Assembly (NCBI GenBank): GCA_000715605.1
Contig: KL568588.1
Span: 5,528-13,114 of the forward strand
DNA: 7,587 nucleotides
Source of the DNA: Streptomyces speibonae
Lineage (GTDB): Bacteria; Actinomycetota; Actinomycetes; Streptomycetales; Streptomycetaceae
Direction of reading: 5' to 3'
Below, piece by piece: positions 6,820-7,587 of the stretch (within the stretch, counting starts at the first letter, position 1; every line of letters starts with the position of its first letter). Position numbers and translations under genes: made by a program. Below the pieces are notes generated by a model that saw nothing but the letters and a program-made list of their open reading frames with translations, was not told the origin of the DNA and searched no databases.

Positions 6820-7587
6820 CTAGTCCTTGTCGAACTCGGCGTCGATGACGTCGTCGTCACCGCCACTCGGGCCGCCACCGGTCGCGCCGTCACCGGTGGT
6901 GTTCTGGTCGGTACCGCCCGTGGTGGCGCCGGCCTGATGCGCCGTCAGCCCCGCCAGCACCTGCTGGAGTTCGGAGGTCAGGGGGCGCACCCGCTCCACG
7001 CCTGCCTCCTCCTTGACCGCCGCCCGGGCGTCCGACACCAGCATCTCGGCGCGCGACTTCTCGTGCGCGGGTGCGGCGTCGCCCAGCTCGGCGAGGCGCT
7101 TTTCGACCTGGTAGGCGATGGCGTCGAGTTCGTTGCGGGCGTCGACGGCCTCGCGCAGGGCCTTGTCCTGGCCCTGGTTGCGCTCGGCCTCCTGAACCAT
7201 GCGTTCGACTTCGCCACGGTCGAGGTTGGAGCTCTCGGTGATGGTGATGCCCTGTTCCTTGCCGGTGTCCCGGTCTCGGGCCTTGACGTTGAGAATGCCG
7301 TTGGCGTCGATGTCGAAAGTGACCTCGATCTGCGGTTCGCCGCGCGGCGCCGGGCGGATGTCGGTGAGCTGGAAGCGGCCGAGCACCCGGTTGTCGGCGG
7401 CCCGTTCACGCTCGCCCTGCAGGACGACGATGTCGACGGCGGGCTGGTTGTCCTCAGCGGTGGAGAAGGTCTCGGTGCGGCGTACGGGGATGGTGGTGTT
7501 CCGTTCGATGATCTTCGTCATCACGCCGCCGCGTGTCTCGACACCCAAGGACAGGGGTGTGACGTCGAGCAGCAGGACGTCCTTGAC
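6820..7587 (-). CDS. dnaK: Chaperone DnaK (Hsp70), C-terminal 255 residues only; N-terminus beyond the right edge
   Basis: The reading frame is open to the edge of the window, so only the end of the linker, the substrate-binding domain and the lid are visible; the ATPase domain lies outside. Seen (fragment numbering): [14 protein letters not shown] (4-17), the interdomain linker and first strand; [15 protein letters not shown] (20-34); DNQPAVDI and [11 protein letters not shown], then [20 protein letters not shown], which is Hsp70 substrate-binding core; a helical lid from about residue 120 with [18 protein letters not shown]; a Gly/Thr-rich flexible tail; and the acidic end [12 protein letters not shown], the conserved DnaK tail type. 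The stop is TAG at 6820-6822. As first visible gene it probably leads the operon, and its promoter, with any HspR or other heat-shock operator, would be to the right of the window. The tail differs from the housekeeping Streptomyces DnaK tail as I remember it, hinting at a second copy (inference). Confidence 0.98.
   Translation of the reverse strand, partial: VKDVLLLDVTPLSLGVETRGGVMTKIIERNTTIPVRRTETFSTAEDNQPAVDIVVLQGERERAADNRVLGRFQLTDIRPAPRGEPQIEVTFDIDANGILNVKARDRDTGKEQGITITESSNLDRGEVERMVQEAERNQGQDKALREAVDARNELDAIAYQVEKRLAELGDAAPAHEKSRAEMLVSDARAAVKEEAGVERVRPLTSELQQVLAGLTAHQAGATTGGTDQNTTGDGATGGGPSGGDDDVIDAEFDKD

Noticed and set aside
1..7587. HspR (HAIR) or CIRCE operators, intrinsic terminators, CRISPR arrays, tRNA genes or insertion-sequence ends
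   Set aside because: None seen. There is no intergenic space to hold them, and the operon promoter region is to the right of the window.

Overview
The window is very GC-rich and every gene lies on the minus strand, packed end to end with overlaps or gaps of under 10 bases. The high GC content, the strong G/C preference at third codon positions and the gene set point to an actinobacterium, most likely Streptomyces or a close relative. This is an inference from composition and protein resemblance, since no rRNA or other species marker is present.

Read in the direction of transcription (from high to low coordinates), the order is: the C-terminal part of dnaK (cut by the right edge), grpE, a DnaJ-class co-chaperone without a zinc finger (CbpA-like), a small MerR/CbpM-like protein, clpB, a thioredoxin-2 type protein with an N-terminal zinc-ribbon, a small UBP-type zinc-finger protein, and a multidomain FAD oxidoreductase cut by the left edge. 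The junctions are: dnaK-grpE 9 bp apart, grpE-J protein 6 bp apart, J protein-CbpM overlapping (TGATG), CbpM inside the start of clpB, clpB-thioredoxin overlapping (ATGA), thioredoxin-UBP 6 bp apart, UBP-oxidoreductase overlapping (TGATG or GTGA). This looks like one translationally coupled operon whose promoter and terminator lie outside the window.

Functionally the first five genes form a complete protein-disaggregation set: DnaK with its J protein and nucleotide exchange factor extracts and refolds polypeptides together with the ClpB disaggregase. The last three genes form a thiol/zinc redox set. The combination suggests a locus for rescuing proteins under heat plus oxidative stress. Three details suggest an accessory chaperone set rather than the housekeeping dnaK-grpE-dnaJ-hspR operon of actinobacteria: the J protein has no cysteines, the HspR position is taken by a CbpM-like protein, and a redox module is appended. 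That is an inference; the rest of the genome is not visible.

The most unusual protein is the terminal oxidoreductase: a cyclic-nucleotide-binding-like domain, a thioredoxin/glutaredoxin-like domain without a CxxC, and a thioredoxin-reductase-like flavoprotein whose CxxC is replaced by Ser-Ala-Thr-Val. No RNA genes, mobile elements, CRISPR arrays or long repeats were seen, and there is no gene-free stretch of more than about 10 bases.
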